The translations under genes were made by a program, and so were the position numbers. A stretch of DNA of 56,627 bases from positions 1 to 56,627 of IMG/VR virus record IMGVR_UViG_3300023273_000521. One strand, given 5' to 3'. This DNA is from a virus. This document shows, in pieces, positions 16,223 through 24,802 of the stretch. Below the pieces are notes generated by a model. It saw only the letters and a list, made by a program, of their open reading frames with translations, had not been told where the DNA came from and searched no databases. The stretch's first letter is position 1, and each line of letters begins with the position of its first letter.

Positions 16223-18202
16223 ATGGCATTTCAAGTATCACCAGGTGTTCTCGTACAAGAAAAAGACTTAACTAGAATTATACCTGCAGTATCAACATCT
16301 ATTGGTGCTATTGCTGGCGAATTTCGTAAAGGACCTTTAGATGAGGTCGTGGCTATCTCTAGTGAACAAGAGCTTGTAGATACGTTCGGTAAACCAGATT
16401 CAAATAACTTTGAATATTTTTTTACTGCTGCTAACTTTCTACAATACTCTAATGCTTTAAGAGTAGTACGAGCTACCAATTCAAGCGTAACCAACGCTAC
16501 TGCTAATGGTTCAAGTATAACTATCAATAATAATGATGACTATACTTCAAACTATTCAACAGGTCAAGCGGCTGTTGGTGCGTGGGCAGCTAGAACAGCA
16601 GGAGCGTGGGGTAATAACCTATCTGTTTCTGTTTGTGAAACAGCAGCTGCCTTTGAAGAACAAGGCGTAACAACTGTAAATGACGCTGCTACAGCAGTTG
16701 GCGACACTACAGTAATTTTAGATGATTCATCAGGTATTGCAGTAGGCGACATTGTAGCATTTTCAACTACAGCGGCTACTAACGATTATACTGACGGATT
16801 TGAATATAGAGTAACAGCAAACGACTCAGGAACAAACACTATTACTTTTGTAAGAAAAGAATCAGGAACAGGCGGATTAAATGCTGCTTTAACTGATGGT
16901 GTTAATGTTAGAAGAAGATGGAGATATTATGACTCTGTTGACGGTGCTCCAGGCACTTCACCTTATGCTTCAGCAAGAGGTGGTTCTAATGATGAAATGC
17001 ACGTTGTAGTCATTGACGAAGACGGTGGCATTTCAGGTACTGTTGGTCAAGTTATTGAAACTTACTCTAAAGTATCAAAAGGTGCTGACGCTAAAACAAG
17101 CGAAGGCGGAACAAACTACTATCCAAGTGTTATCTTTAATAGATCAGCATATATTTACTGGATGGATCACTCAACACTAGGCGTTACAAATGGTTTTGGT
17201 TCTAATGTTGCTAGCAAAGATTTTGATAGCACATCAGCAATTGAATTACCAGTAACAAACTCTCTATCTGCAGGTTCTAATGGTACAGCTGTAACAGCAG
17301 GCCAATTAAAAACTGCTTATGAGAAGTTCCAAGACGCTGAAACTGTTGACGTTGGTTTAATCATTGGTGGTAAAACACCTAATGAAACAATTGGAACTCC
17401 AGGCGATGGTAAAAATCACGTAAATGATCTTTTACAAATTGCTGAGGACAGAAAAGACGCTATTGCGTTTGTTTCACCTCCAAGAAACCACGTTGTTGAT
17501 ATAACTAATACAACTACAATCACTAATAATATCATTAACTTCTATGAAGATATTAATTCTTCTTCATATGTTGTTTTTGATAGTGGTTACAAATATATGT
17601 ACGACAGATATAATGATGTATATAGATATGTACCATTAAATGGTGATATGGCTGGTTTGGCTGCTAGAACAGACTTAACAGCTGACGCTTGGTACTCACC
17701 TGCTGGCTTTAACAGAGGTCAAGTAAGAGGCGTAGTTAAATTAGCTTACAATCCAACTAAAGCACAAAGAGATCAATTGTATCCTAAGAGAGTTAATCCT
17801 GTGGCATTTTTCCCAGGACAAGGTACAGTTCTTTTCGGTGACAAAACTGGATTATCAGCGCCGTCTGCATTTGATAGAATCAACGTAAGAAGATTGTTTA
17901 TTGTACTAGAAAAAGCAATCTCTACAGCTTCTAAATTCCAACTCTTTGAGTTCAATGATGAATTTACAAGAGCTAACTTTAGAAATATCGTAGAGCCATT
18001 CTTACGAGAAGTACAAGGTAGACGAGGTATCACAGACTTCCTAGTAGTATGTGATGAAACTAACAATACAGGCGAAGTAATTGACCGTAATGAGTTTATA
18101 GCAGAAATCTTTATTAAACCTGCTAGATCGATTAACTTTATTACACTTCAATTCATCGCAACCAGAACTGGCGTCAGCTTTGACGAAGTTGCTGGCGGTT
18201 AA
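16223..18202 (+). CDS. gp18: Tail sheath protein gp18
   Basis: This 659-residue protein (T4 gp18: 659) begins FQVSPGVLVQEKDLTRIIPAVSTSIGAIAGEFRKGP, the typical sheath N-terminus, and ends with the conserved sheath C-terminal domain (AISTASKFQLFEFNDEFTRANFRNIVEPFLREVQGRRGI; IKPARSINFITLQFIATRTGVSF). Sheath subunits form the contractile outer cylinder around gp19. It is preceded by AGAGGAG and followed 22 nt later by gp19, as in T4. Confidence 0.95.
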   Translation: MAFQVSPGVLVQEKDLTRIIPAVSTSIGAIAGEFRKGPLDEVVAISSEQELVDTFGKPDSNNFEYFFTAANFLQYSNALRVVRATNSSVTNATANGSSITINNNDDYTSNYSTGQAAVGAWAARTAGAWGNNLSVSVCETAAAFEEQGVTTVNDAATAVGDTTVILDDSSGIAVGDIVAFSTTAATNDYTDGFEYRVTANDSGTNTITFVRKESGTGGLNAALTDGVNVRRRWRYYDSVDGAPGTSPYASARGGSNDEMHVVVIDEDGGISGTVGQVIETYSKVSKGADAKTSEGGTNYYPSVIFNRSAYIYWMDHSTLGVTNGFGSNVASKDFDSTSAIELPVTNSLSAGSNGTAVTAGQLKTAYEKFQDAETVDVGLIIGGKTPNETIGTPGDGKNHVNDLLQIAEDRKDAIAFVSPPRNHVVDITNTTTITNNIINFYEDINSSSYVVFDSGYKYMYDRYNDVYRYVPLNGDMAGLAARTDLTADAWYSPAGFNRGQVRGVVKLAYNPTKAQRDQLYPKRVNPVAFFPGQGTVLFGDKTGLSAPSAFDRINVRRLFIVLEKAISTASKFQLFEFNDEFTRANFRNIVEPFLREVQGRRGITDFLVVCDETNNTGEVIDRNEFIAEIFIKPARSINFITLQFIATRTGVSFDEVAGG

Positions 18203-18224
18203 TAGTAGAGAAGGAGAATAAAAT

Positions 18225-18752
18225 ATGCCAAACATAAACGACTTCAAAGCTAAACTTGCTGGCGGTGGCGCAAGAGCCAATCAGTTTAAGGTAATAATGC
18301 CTTTTCCTGGTTACGCACAAGTTGGTGGCGAAATAGAAGACCTAGCTTTTTTATGTCAAGGAACATCAATTCCAGCTATGACGGTTACAAATGTAAACGT
18401 AGCCTTTAGAGGTAGAAACATAAAAATAGCAGGTGATAGAACAATTGATGAATGGTCTGTGACTGTTTACAATGACACAAACTTTAAGTTAAGAAATGCT
18501 TTTGAAAGATGGCAAAACGGTATCAACAATATGTCTGATAACGAAGGCTTAACTAATCCAGTTGATTATCAAGTGGATGCGTTTGTAGATCATTTAGACA
18601 GAAATGGTAATACAATTAAATCCTATACGTTGAGAGGAGCATTCCCGACATCTATTGGTGAAATTGCATTAGACTATGATGAAAAAACGGCTATTGAAAC
18701 GTTCCCGGTAACATTTCAATACCAATACTTTGAAACAAATACTACAACTTAA
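18225..18752 (+). CDS. gp19: Tail tube protein gp19
   Basis: This 175-residue protein (T4 gp19: 163) has the tube-protein layout ANQFKVIMPFPGYAQVGGEIEDLAFLCQGTSIPAMTV, then DEWSVTVYNDTNFKLRNAFERWQNGIN and a final beta segment. It forms the stacked hexamer rings of the inner tail tube. It starts after AAGGAG and is followed directly by a strong terminator, which closes the sheath-tube unit. A second tube-like protein is encoded at 24803-25429. Confidence 0.93.
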   Translation: MPNINDFKAKLAGGGARANQFKVIMPFPGYAQVGGEIEDLAFLCQGTSIPAMTVTNVNVAFRGRNIKIAGDRTIDEWSVTVYNDTNFKLRNAFERWQNGINNMSDNEGLTNPVDYQVDAFVDHLDRNGNTIKSYTLRGAFPTSIGEIALDYDEKTAIETFPVTFQYQYFETNTTT

Positions 18753-18760
18753 TATTAGTA

Positions 18761-18791
18761 AAGGTGGCCTGGTTCTCCAGGCCGCCTTTTT
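18761..18791 (+). terminator. Rho-independent terminator after gp19
   Basis: GGTGGCCTGG-TTCT-CCAGGCCGCC forms a 10-bp GC-rich stem with one G-U pair and a 4-nt loop, followed by TTTTT. It lies 8 nt after the gp19 stop and 9 nt before the next late promoter. Confidence 0.92.
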
Positions 18792-18799
18792 AAAACTCT

Positions 18800-18807
18800 T
18801 ATAAGTA
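18800..18807 (+). promoter_or_regulatory. Late promoter variant TATAAGTA before gp20
   Basis: TATAAGTA differs from the late consensus by one base. It follows a terminator and precedes the portal gene start at 18829 with AAGGAG between, so the context is right for a separate head-gene transcript. Confidence 0.6.
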
Positions 18808-18828
18808 GTAGTAAGGAGAATATAAATT

Positions 18829-20346
18829 ATGGCTGAATTATTTGGATTTAGTATTACAAGGGCTAAAAAACAAGCCGATCCAAAACAAAGTTTCACAACA
18901 ACCCAAGCAGATGACGGTACACAAACGGTTGCCGCTGGAGGTTATTTTGGTCAGTACCTTGATATGGAAGGTACGGCAAAGAGTGAGGCGGATTTAATAC
19001 GTAGATATAGAGAAGTAGCATTACACCCCGAGTGTGATATGGCAATTGAAGATATTGTCAACGAAGCTATTGTCGCTAATGAATTGAAAGACGCTGTAAG
19101 AGTAAATGTATCAGATTTGCCTTACGGACAAGAAGTAAGAAGAAAAATAGAAGACGAATTTAAGCAAGTATTAAGATTATTAAACTTTAATACAAAAGGC
19201 CACGACATCTTTAGAAGATGGTACGTAGATGGCAGAATTTATTATCACAAAATTATAGATAGAAATTCACCTGTAAAAGGTATTACAGAATTAAAATATA
19301 TTGATCCTCGTAAAGTTAAAAAGATTAGAGAGATCAGAAAGAAAAGACCAGACGGACCTGTTCCACACGGCCTTTCAGTAGTAGATGAGTATGTTGAATA
19401 CTTTGTTTATAATGAAAAAGGTGTTTCTGGTTCAACTTCAGGTGCTGGTATTAAAATAGCACCAGACACAATTGCTTTTTGCCCTTCAGGATTAATTGAC
19501 CAAAACAAAAATATGGTATTGTCTTATTTACATAAGGCGATTAAACCTGTTAATCAATTAAGAATGATAGAAGACGCTACTGTTATTTACAGAATAGCAA
19601 GAGCACCAGAAAGAAGAATATTTAAGATTGACGTTGGTAATCTACCAAAAGTAAAAGCTGAACAATATCTACGTGATGTAATGGCAAGATATAGAAACAA
19701 ACTTGTTTATGACGCTTCTACAGGTGAGATTAGAGATGATAGAAACTATATGTCAATGTTAGAAGACTTTTGGTTACCAAGTAGAGAGGGTGGTAGAGGT
19801 ACAGATATTACTACACTACCTGGCGGCCAAAATTTAGGAGAAATTGCTGATATAGAATACTTTAGAGCAAAACTTTATAGAAGTTTAAATGTTCCGGCAA
19901 GTAGATTAGAAGCAAATCAAGGATTTAATTTAGGTAGAGCTTCAGAAATTACTAGAGATGAATTGAAGTTTACTAAATTTGTTCAAAGATTAAGAAAGAA
20001 ATTTACTGAACTTTTTAATGATTTATTAAGAACACAATTAATCTTAAAAGGTATTATAAGTGAAGACGATTGGTATACAGTAAGAGATAGTATTAATTAT
20101 GATTTCTTACAAGATGGCCATTTCGCCGAATTAAAACAAACAGAAATGTTAAGAGAAAGATTAGCATTAGCCAATGAAATGAGAGATTACATTGGTAAGT
20201 ATTTTTCTGTAGAATATGTTAGAAAAAATGTACTTAAACAAAACGAAAGAGAAATTGAGAATATGGATAAACAAATCAAAAAAGAAATTGATGACGGCAT
20301 TATTGCTAGTCCTACAGCTCAATCTTCCGATTTAGAAAATATATAA
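18829..20346 (+). CDS. gp20: Portal vertex protein gp20
   Basis: This 505-residue protein (T4 gp20: 524) carries portal signatures: LIRRYREVALHPECDMAIEDIVNEAIV, WYVDGRIYYHKIID, LKYIDPRKVKKIREI, IARAPERRIFKIDVGNLPK and FTKFVQRLRKKFTELFNDLLR. Twelve copies form the DNA channel at one head vertex and the docking site for gp17 and the neck. It starts a head-assembly operon that runs through gp67/68-like genes to gp21. Confidence 0.95.
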   Translation: MAELFGFSITRAKKQADPKQSFTTTQADDGTQTVAAGGYFGQYLDMEGTAKSEADLIRRYREVALHPECDMAIEDIVNEAIVANELKDAVRVNVSDLPYGQEVRRKIEDEFKQVLRLLNFNTKGHDIFRRWYVDGRIYYHKIIDRNSPVKGITELKYIDPRKVKKIREIRKKRPDGPVPHGLSVVDEYVEYFVYNEKGVSGSTSGAGIKIAPDTIAFCPSGLIDQNKNMVLSYLHKAIKPVNQLRMIEDATVIYRIARAPERRIFKIDVGNLPKVKAEQYLRDVMARYRNKLVYDASTGEIRDDRNYMSMLEDFWLPSREGGRGTDITTLPGGQNLGEIADIEYFRAKLYRSLNVPASRLEANQGFNLGRASEITRDELKFTKFVQRLRKKFTELFNDLLRTQLILKGIISEDDWYTVRDSINYDFLQDGHFAELKQTEMLRERLALANEMRDYIGKYFSVEYVRKNVLKQNEREIENMDKQIKKEIDDGIIASPTAQSSDLENI

Positions 20347-20358
20347 AAGGAGTAAATT

Positions 20359-20688
20359 ATGGCAGATATAAATGACAACACAAAAAACTTTATAGATCAG
20401 TTATCACAAGGTAACAGCATAGATGCTGGAGAAGCATTTAAAGACGCTTTAAGAGATAAAGTAGCAAATGCTTTGGATAATGCTAGAAAAGATATTGCTG
20501 GTAATATGTTTAATGGAAATGTTGAGGCAGCAGATTATAGCGACCCTAAACCGGTTGTAGCAGATCCAGGAACTTTTAATCCAGACGGTTCAATTTCGCC
20601 AACTACAACAGCAGGACAATCTGCTGATGGTGAAGCACAAATAGACTTATCACAAGGTGTAGAAGATGCAGGTGAGCCGAATAGTTAA
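20359..20688 (+). CDS. gp67: Probable prohead core protein, gp67-like
   Basis: This 109-residue acidic protein lies between gp20 and gp21, where T4 has genes 67 and 68. The N-terminus FIDQLSQGNSIDAGEAFKDALRDKVANALDNARKDIAGNMF has the same helix pattern as the start of gp67 (short motif, then a helix of the type LFxxAMxxRxxDxIxxxKxxIA). The rest is disordered and acidic, as in gp67. Gp67 is a scaffold component that is degraded by gp21. Assigned by pattern and synteny. Confidence 0.6.
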   Translation: MADINDNTKNFIDQLSQGNSIDAGEAFKDALRDKVANALDNARKDIAGNMFNGNVEAADYSDPKPVVADPGTFNPDGSISPTTTAGQSADGEAQIDLSQGVEDAGEPNS

Positions 20689-20908
20689 AGAAAACTTACA
20701 AATAGATTCTAAAGCATTTAAGGAATTAAGTCCTAAAATGAAAGAAGCTGTAAGTGATATATTTAAATTGATTGAAAAAGAACAAGGTAATGCTATTAAA
20801 AGATTTGAAAATGCTGTTAATAAGATAGCAGAATTTCATAATATTAATTTAGAAGAATTTGATGAATATTTTGATAAAGAAATATTAGAACAATTAGGAG
20901 AAAAATAA
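20666..20908 (+). CDS. Probable prohead core protein, gp68-like by position
   Basis: This 80-residue charged, fully helical protein overlaps the previous gene by 23 nt. It has heptad-like spacing (ISKAFKEL-type start, then FKLIEKEQGNAIKRFENAVNKIAEF). Small size, helical content and location match gp68 of the T4 core, but similarity in sequence cannot be shown here. It probably co-assembles with gp22 and gp67 in the scaffold. Confidence 0.5.
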   Translation: MQVSRIVKENLQIDSKAFKELSPKMKEAVSDIFKLIEKEQGNAIKRFENAVNKIAEFHNINLEEFDEYFDKEILEQLGEK

Positions 20909-20909
20909 A

Positions 20910-21161
20910 ATGGCAACATTTATAATAAAAGGTTCTGCTACAACTAACGTTACGGACAATGATATTGGCGGAGCTGTTTTTGTTAGATGTGTAGCAACAG
21001 CTAATGCTCAAACAGTAACATTAAAAGAAGACGGTGGTTCAGTAACTATTGGAACTGCTTATTTACATTTAGCGGGTGATGAAATCATTATAGAAAAACA
21101 CCCTACAGATGAAGTTACATTTGCAGGTTCAGTAGCGGCTGTTGGCTCACCGAGAAGTTAA
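20910..21161 (+). CDS. Small beta-rich protein, possible head decoration protein
   Basis: This 83-residue protein starts 2 nt after the gp68-like gene. It is predicted all-beta: FIIKGSATTNVTDNDIGGAVFVRCV, then QTVTLKEDGGSVTIGTAYLHLAGDEIIIEKHPTDEVTF. The pattern resembles small head or fibre-associated proteins seen in marine T4-like phages. It has no T4 equivalent in this position. A structural role is inferred from its place within the head operon; the exact function is unknown. Confidence 0.55.
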   Translation: MATFIIKGSATTNVTDNDIGGAVFVRCVATANAQTVTLKEDGGSVTIGTAYLHLAGDEIIIEKHPTDEVTFAGSVAAVGSPRS

Positions 21162-21189
21162 ATAATTGTAGTTTATAGATAAAAAAGTT

Positions 21190-21197
21190 TATAAATA
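21190..21197 (+). promoter_or_regulatory. T4-type late promoter TATAAATA before gp21
   Basis: Perfect octamer 21 nt upstream of the gp21 start, with AGAGAGAG as a weak ribosome site in between. Confidence 0.8.
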
Positions 21198-21218
21198 TAT
21201 ACATAAGAGAGAGAATTT

Positions 21219-21863
21219 ATGAAACTTATTTCCGAAGAAGTACAAAACGCCGAATATCTTATAGAAGAAAATAACGGCAAAAAAGAATACAAGATAAGAG
21301 GTGTATTCTTACAATCTGAAATTAAAAATAGAAATGGAAGAGTCTATCCTAGAGAAATCTTGGTTAGAGAAGTGAATCGATACACAAAAGAATTTATCAA
21401 TAAAAATAGAGCCTTTGGCGAGTTAGGACATCCTGACGGACCGACTGTTAATTTAGAAAGAGTTTGTCATATGGTTAAGTCATTGAAACAGGACGGCAAA
21501 GATTTTATTGGTGAGGCAAAAATTATGGACACACCATACGGAAAGATCGTAAAAGGTCTTATTGACGAGGGTGCTCAATTAGGAGTATCTAGTCGAGGTA
21601 TGGGGTCTTTAATACAAAGAAACGGTGTAAACTATGTAAAAGATGATTTTTACTTAGCTACGGCCGCTGATATTGTGGCAGATCCATCTGCTCCAGACGC
21701 TTTCGTAGAAGGTATTATGGAGAGTAAAGAATGGATTTGGGACAATGGTGTACTCAAGGAAAAAGACATAGAATCTTGGAAAAATCAAGTCCGTACCGCT
21801 AGACAGCGTTCATTAGAAGAAGCTAAATTAAAAGTCTTCGAATCGTTTCTTAAAAAGCTGTAG
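21219..21863 (+). CDS. gp21: Prohead protease gp21
   Basis: This 214-residue serine protease (T4 gp21: 212) has the herpes-protease-like fold motifs: NRNGRVYPREIL, the catalytic His in FGELGHPDGPTVNLERVCHMV, and the catalytic Ser in LGVSSRGMGSL. It cleaves scaffold and capsid proteins during head maturation, usually after (L/I)x(x)E. The next genes, gp22 and gp23, are its substrates. Confidence 0.95.
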   Translation: MKLISEEVQNAEYLIEENNGKKEYKIRGVFLQSEIKNRNGRVYPREILVREVNRYTKEFINKNRAFGELGHPDGPTVNLERVCHMVKSLKQDGKDFIGEAKIMDTPYGKIVKGLIDEGAQLGVSSRGMGSLIQRNGVNYVKDDFYLATAADIVADPSAPDAFVEGIMESKEWIWDNGVLKEKDIESWKNQVRTARQRSLEEAKLKVFESFLKKL

Positions 21864-21866
21864 TTT

Positions 21867-21874
21867 TATAAATA
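21867..21874 (+). promoter_or_regulatory. T4-type late promoter TATAAATA before gp22
   Basis: Perfect octamer just 4 nt after the gp21 stop. The leader carries a second, partial copy (TTTATAAACG) and an AAAAGGAG ribosome site before the gp22 ATG at 21927. Confidence 0.8.
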
Positions 21875-21926
21875 TATCTACAAAGAAAATTTATAAACGT
21901 TTATAAAGAAAAAAAGGAGATTTTCA

Positions 21927-23090
21927 ATGGCCGAAACAGAAAAAACTATTGAGGCGATGGAACAAGAAGCTGTATTAGAAGCTAACGCTGCTAATCCGCA
22001 AGCTGATGCTCCAAAAAAGAATGCTGTAGCGGCTGAACCTTCTCATCTGAAAAATGATGCTGAAGATTTAGGCTCAGCGGTTACTAAACCGACTGACAGC
22101 AATCCTGACGCCACAAAGAAAATAAGTCAAGTTTCTGGTGATCCTCAACAAAAAGCTCAAGGTTCAGCTGACGCTATGCCTAAGCTAAAAGAGGAAGAAG
22201 AAACTGATTCGGATGAGAAAAAATCTGAAGTTAAAGAAGGTGAAATGCCTAAGGCAGCACTAGACGCTCTTAAAAAATCGCAAGATAAAAAAGAGATGTC
22301 ACACGAAGACGAAAAGAAAAAAGATATGAAAGAAGAATCTGAAGAAGATTTAATTGACGTATCTGCAGACGTTGAAGCTTTAACTAAAGATGAAGACTTA
22401 TCGGAAGACTTCAAAGCAAAAGCATCTACAATCTTTGAAGCTGCTCTGAAATCAAAAGTTTCAGAAATGAAGAAAAAGATGAATGCTAGTTATGAAGAAA
22501 AATTAAAAGAAGAAACTGAAGCTCAGAAAGCTGAACTTACTGAAAAAGTTGATTCATACTTAAACTACGTAGTTGAAGAATGGATGAAAGAGAACTCTAT
22601 CGCTATCGAAAGAGGAATCAAAGGTGAGATCGCTGAAGACTTTATTTCTGGCTTAAAGAAATTGTTTGAAGATCATTACATTGATGTTCCAGATGAGAAA
22701 TACAATGTACTAGAAGATCAAGCAAACAAAATTGAAGAGCTTGAAAAGAAACTTAACGAACAAGTAGAAAAGAATGTTGAACTAAACAAAGCAAATGGCG
22801 AAATGAAAAGACAAGACATCATTGATGAAATGTCTGCTGATTTAGCTGACACTGCTAAAGAGAAATTCAACAAACTTGCTGAAGAAGTTGAGTATTCTAA
22901 TGAGAAAGACTTTACAACTAAAGTTGCAACTATCAAAGAAAGTTACTTTGGTAAAAAAGTTGAAGCTAGTGGTAATGAGATAGATGATGTAGCGGCAGGC
23001 GAATCTTCACAACCTGAAGATTTATCTAATGCTATGGCTGCTTATACCGCCGCTATAAGTAAAACAAAAGACATTAAATTGTCGAAATAA
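21927..23090 (+). CDS. gp22: Prohead scaffold protein gp22
   Basis: This 387-residue, extremely Glu/Lys-rich protein lies between gp21 and gp23 as in T4 (gp22: 269). It contains an acidic disordered N-terminal half and long coiled-coil helices (IEELEKKLNEQVEKNVELNKANGEMKRQ). The middle SYLNYVVEEWMKENSIAIERGIKGEIAEDFISGLKKLFEDHYIDVP is the conserved gp22 core. It forms the inner scaffold on which gp23 assembles. The N-terminal half makes it longer than T4 gp22. Confidence 0.93.
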   Translation: MAETEKTIEAMEQEAVLEANAANPQADAPKKNAVAAEPSHLKNDAEDLGSAVTKPTDSNPDATKKISQVSGDPQQKAQGSADAMPKLKEEEETDSDEKKSEVKEGEMPKAALDALKKSQDKKEMSHEDEKKKDMKEESEEDLIDVSADVEALTKDEDLSEDFKAKASTIFEAALKSKVSEMKKKMNASYEEKLKEETEAQKAELTEKVDSYLNYVVEEWMKENSIAIERGIKGEIAEDFISGLKKLFEDHYIDVPDEKYNVLEDQANKIEELEKKLNEQVEKNVELNKANGEMKRQDIIDEMSADLADTAKEKFNKLAEEVEYSNEKDFTTKVATIKESYFGKKVEASGNEIDDVAAGESSQPEDLSNAMAAYTAAISKTKDIKLSK

Positions 23091-23111
23091 TAAAACGGGA
23101 GATAAAAACAA

Positions 23112-24476
23112 ATGTATTTATCAGAACAATACGAAAAAAAATGGCAGCCAGTCCTAGAACACGCTGATCTTCCAAAGATCACGGATTCTTACAGACGTGC
23201 CGTTACTGCTACTATCTTGGAAAACCAAGAGAGAGCATCAAAAGAAGACGCTGCTTTCTTAAATGAAGCTGCTCCAACTAACGCAACTGGTTCATCAGTT
23301 CAAAATTGGGATCCAATCCTAATTTCTTTAGTTAGAAGAGCTATGCCTAATTTGATTGCTTACGATATTGCTGGCGTTCAGCCAATGACTGGACCAACTG
23401 GCCTTATCTTTGCTATGAGAAGCAGATATACTAACCAATCAGGTACTGAAGCATTATTTGACGAAGCTGACACAGATTTCTCTAGTAGAAATGCTGCTGG
23501 TGACTCAACTGCCGCTTCTGGACCAACTCAATCTGGTGCAAACCCAGGTTTATTAAATGATGATCCTGCTGGTGCTTACACTAGAGGCCAAGGTATGGCA
23601 ACTGCTACTGCTGAAGCTTTAGGTGATTCTGCTAATAACGCTTTTGCTCAAATGGCTTTCTCAATTGAGAAATCAACTGTGACTGCTAAGTCAAGAGCTC
23701 TTAAAGCTGAGTACACTATGGAACTTGCACAAGACCTTAAAGCAATCCACGGTTTAGACGCTGAAACAGAATTGGCTAACATCCTATCTGCTGAGATCCT
23801 TGCGGAAATCAATAGAGAAGTTGTAAGAACAATTTACATCAACGCTGAAATCGGTGCATCAGACAACGCTTCTACAGCGATTGGTTCTGTTAATGCTATC
23901 AACACAACTACTGCTGGTATCTTTGATTTAGATACAGACTCAAACGGTAGATGGTCAGTTGAGAGATTTAAAGGCCTAATGTTCCAAGTTGAGAGAGAAG
24001 CAAACGTTATCGCTCAAAGAACAAGAAGAGGTAGAGGAAATATGATTATCTGTTCTTCAGATGTCGCTTCTGCACTTCAAATGGCTGGCGTGTTAGACTA
24101 CACACCTGCTCTTAACAATAACCTAAACGTTGACGACACAGGTAATACTTTTGCTGGTGTATTAAACGGTAAGTACAAAGTGTACATTGATCCATATAGT
24201 GCTAATAACGCTGCTGCTCAATACTTTGTTGTAGGTTACAAAGGTACTTCACCATATGATGCTGGTATATTCTACTGCCCATATGTACCTCTACAAATGG
24301 TAAGAGCTGTTGGTCAGGACACTTTCCAACCTAAAATTGGGTTCAAAACAAGATACGGCTTACAAGCAAACCCATTTGCTGAAGCAGGCGTATCTGACAA
24401 TGCTGTAATCAATGGCGCTGGTAATGCTAACGCTAACAGATACTACAGAAGAGTCAAAGTAGCGAACTTAATGTAA
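23112..24476 (+). CDS. gp23: Major capsid protein gp23
   Basis: This 454-residue protein (T4 gp23: 521) contains the conserved NWDPILISLVRRAMPNLIAYDIAGVQPMTGPTGLIFAMRSRY, and later MELAQDLKAIHGLDAETELANILSAEILAEINREVVRTIY. The likely gp21 cleavage site is after Glu52 (FLNE|AAPTN), which fits the rule LxE. The C-terminal FNTRYG-like region reads FKTRYGLQANPFAE. It is followed by a strong terminator, as expected for the most highly expressed gene. Confidence 0.97.
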   Translation: MYLSEQYEKKWQPVLEHADLPKITDSYRRAVTATILENQERASKEDAAFLNEAAPTNATGSSVQNWDPILISLVRRAMPNLIAYDIAGVQPMTGPTGLIFAMRSRYTNQSGTEALFDEADTDFSSRNAAGDSTAASGPTQSGANPGLLNDDPAGAYTRGQGMATATAEALGDSANNAFAQMAFSIEKSTVTAKSRALKAEYTMELAQDLKAIHGLDAETELANILSAEILAEINREVVRTIYINAEIGASDNASTAIGSVNAINTTTAGIFDLDTDSNGRWSVERFKGLMFQVEREANVIAQRTRRGRGNMIICSSDVASALQMAGVLDYTPALNNNLNVDDTGNTFAGVLNGKYKVYIDPYSANNAAAQYFVVGYKGTSPYDAGIFYCPYVPLQMVRAVGQDTFQPKIGFKTRYGLQANPFAEAGVSDNAVINGAGNANANRYYRRVKVANLM

Positions 24477-24492
24477 TCATTTTGATTTATTT

Positions 24493-24525
24493 AAAAAGGG
24501 CGGCCTAAAAAACCGCCCTTTTTTT
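24493..24525 (+). terminator. Rho-independent terminator after gp23
   Basis: AAAAAGGGCGG pairs with CCGCCCTTTTT (11 bp) around a 9-nt loop, with seven T residues at 24519-24525. It sits 17 nt after the capsid gene. Confidence 0.93.
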
Positions 24526-24529
24526 ATGC

Positions 24530-24537
24530 ACTAAATA
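24530..24537 (+). promoter_or_regulatory. Possible variant late promoter ACTAAATA
   Basis: ACTAAATA follows the gp23 terminator and ends 10 nt before the ATG at 24548. It is the same octamer as at 4708-4715 and 10826-10833 (minus). A gene isolated after a terminator needs some promoter. Confidence 0.4.
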
Positions 24538-24547
24538 CAGGACAACT

Positions 24548-24787
24548 ATGAAGAAAATACTAATTCAATACTTTTACATATTCATTATAACACTAATAAT
24601 TTTGCTTATTTTTACTTGGGCAAATGCTTGTGAAGTAGAAAAAATTAAAGTAGATGAAACACTACCCATATGTGAAGAATACCAAGTATCTACTGAAGAA
24701 AACCCTTGTAAAAAAGACGGTGAAAGTATAAGTGTTATAGGTGAGGCCATTAAGAAACTAGGTGAATCAGGAACACTTCCTAAATAG
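24548..24787 (+). CDS. Small exported or membrane-anchored protein
   Basis: This 79-residue protein has a strong hydrophobic N-terminal segment (residues 7-24, IQYFYIFIITLIILLIFTW) followed by ANAC, which fits a signal peptidase cleavage site (AxA) or, less well, a lipobox. The rest is a short polar, acidic domain with three more cysteines (LPICEEY, NPCKKD). It could be a periplasmic or lipoprotein-type lysis accessory such as an outer spanin, but nothing proves that. It lies alone between the gp23 terminator and a late promoter. Confidence 0.65.
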   Translation: MKKILIQYFYIFIITLIILLIFTWANACEVEKIKVDETLPICEEYQVSTEENPCKKDGESISVIGEAIKKLGESGTLPK

Positions 24788-24789
24788 TA

Positions 24790-24797
24790 TATAAATA
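24790..24797 (+). promoter_or_regulatory. T4-type late promoter TATAAATA, start codon at expected +1
   Basis: Perfect TATAAATA only 5 nt before the ATG at 24803. T4 late transcripts start about 5-7 nt after this element, so the mRNA would begin at or next to the ATG. No ribosome site exists in between. Confidence 0.75.
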
Positions 24798-24802
24798 GTA
24801 AT

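Noticed and set aside
17773-18280. Minus-strand frames opposite the sheath and tube genes
   Set aside because: Low-complexity frames opposite strong genes, without ribosome sites or promoters.
22157-22414. Ser-rich minus-strand frame inside gp22
   Set aside because: It is the mirror of the Glu/Lys codons of gp22, has no ribosome site and no family.
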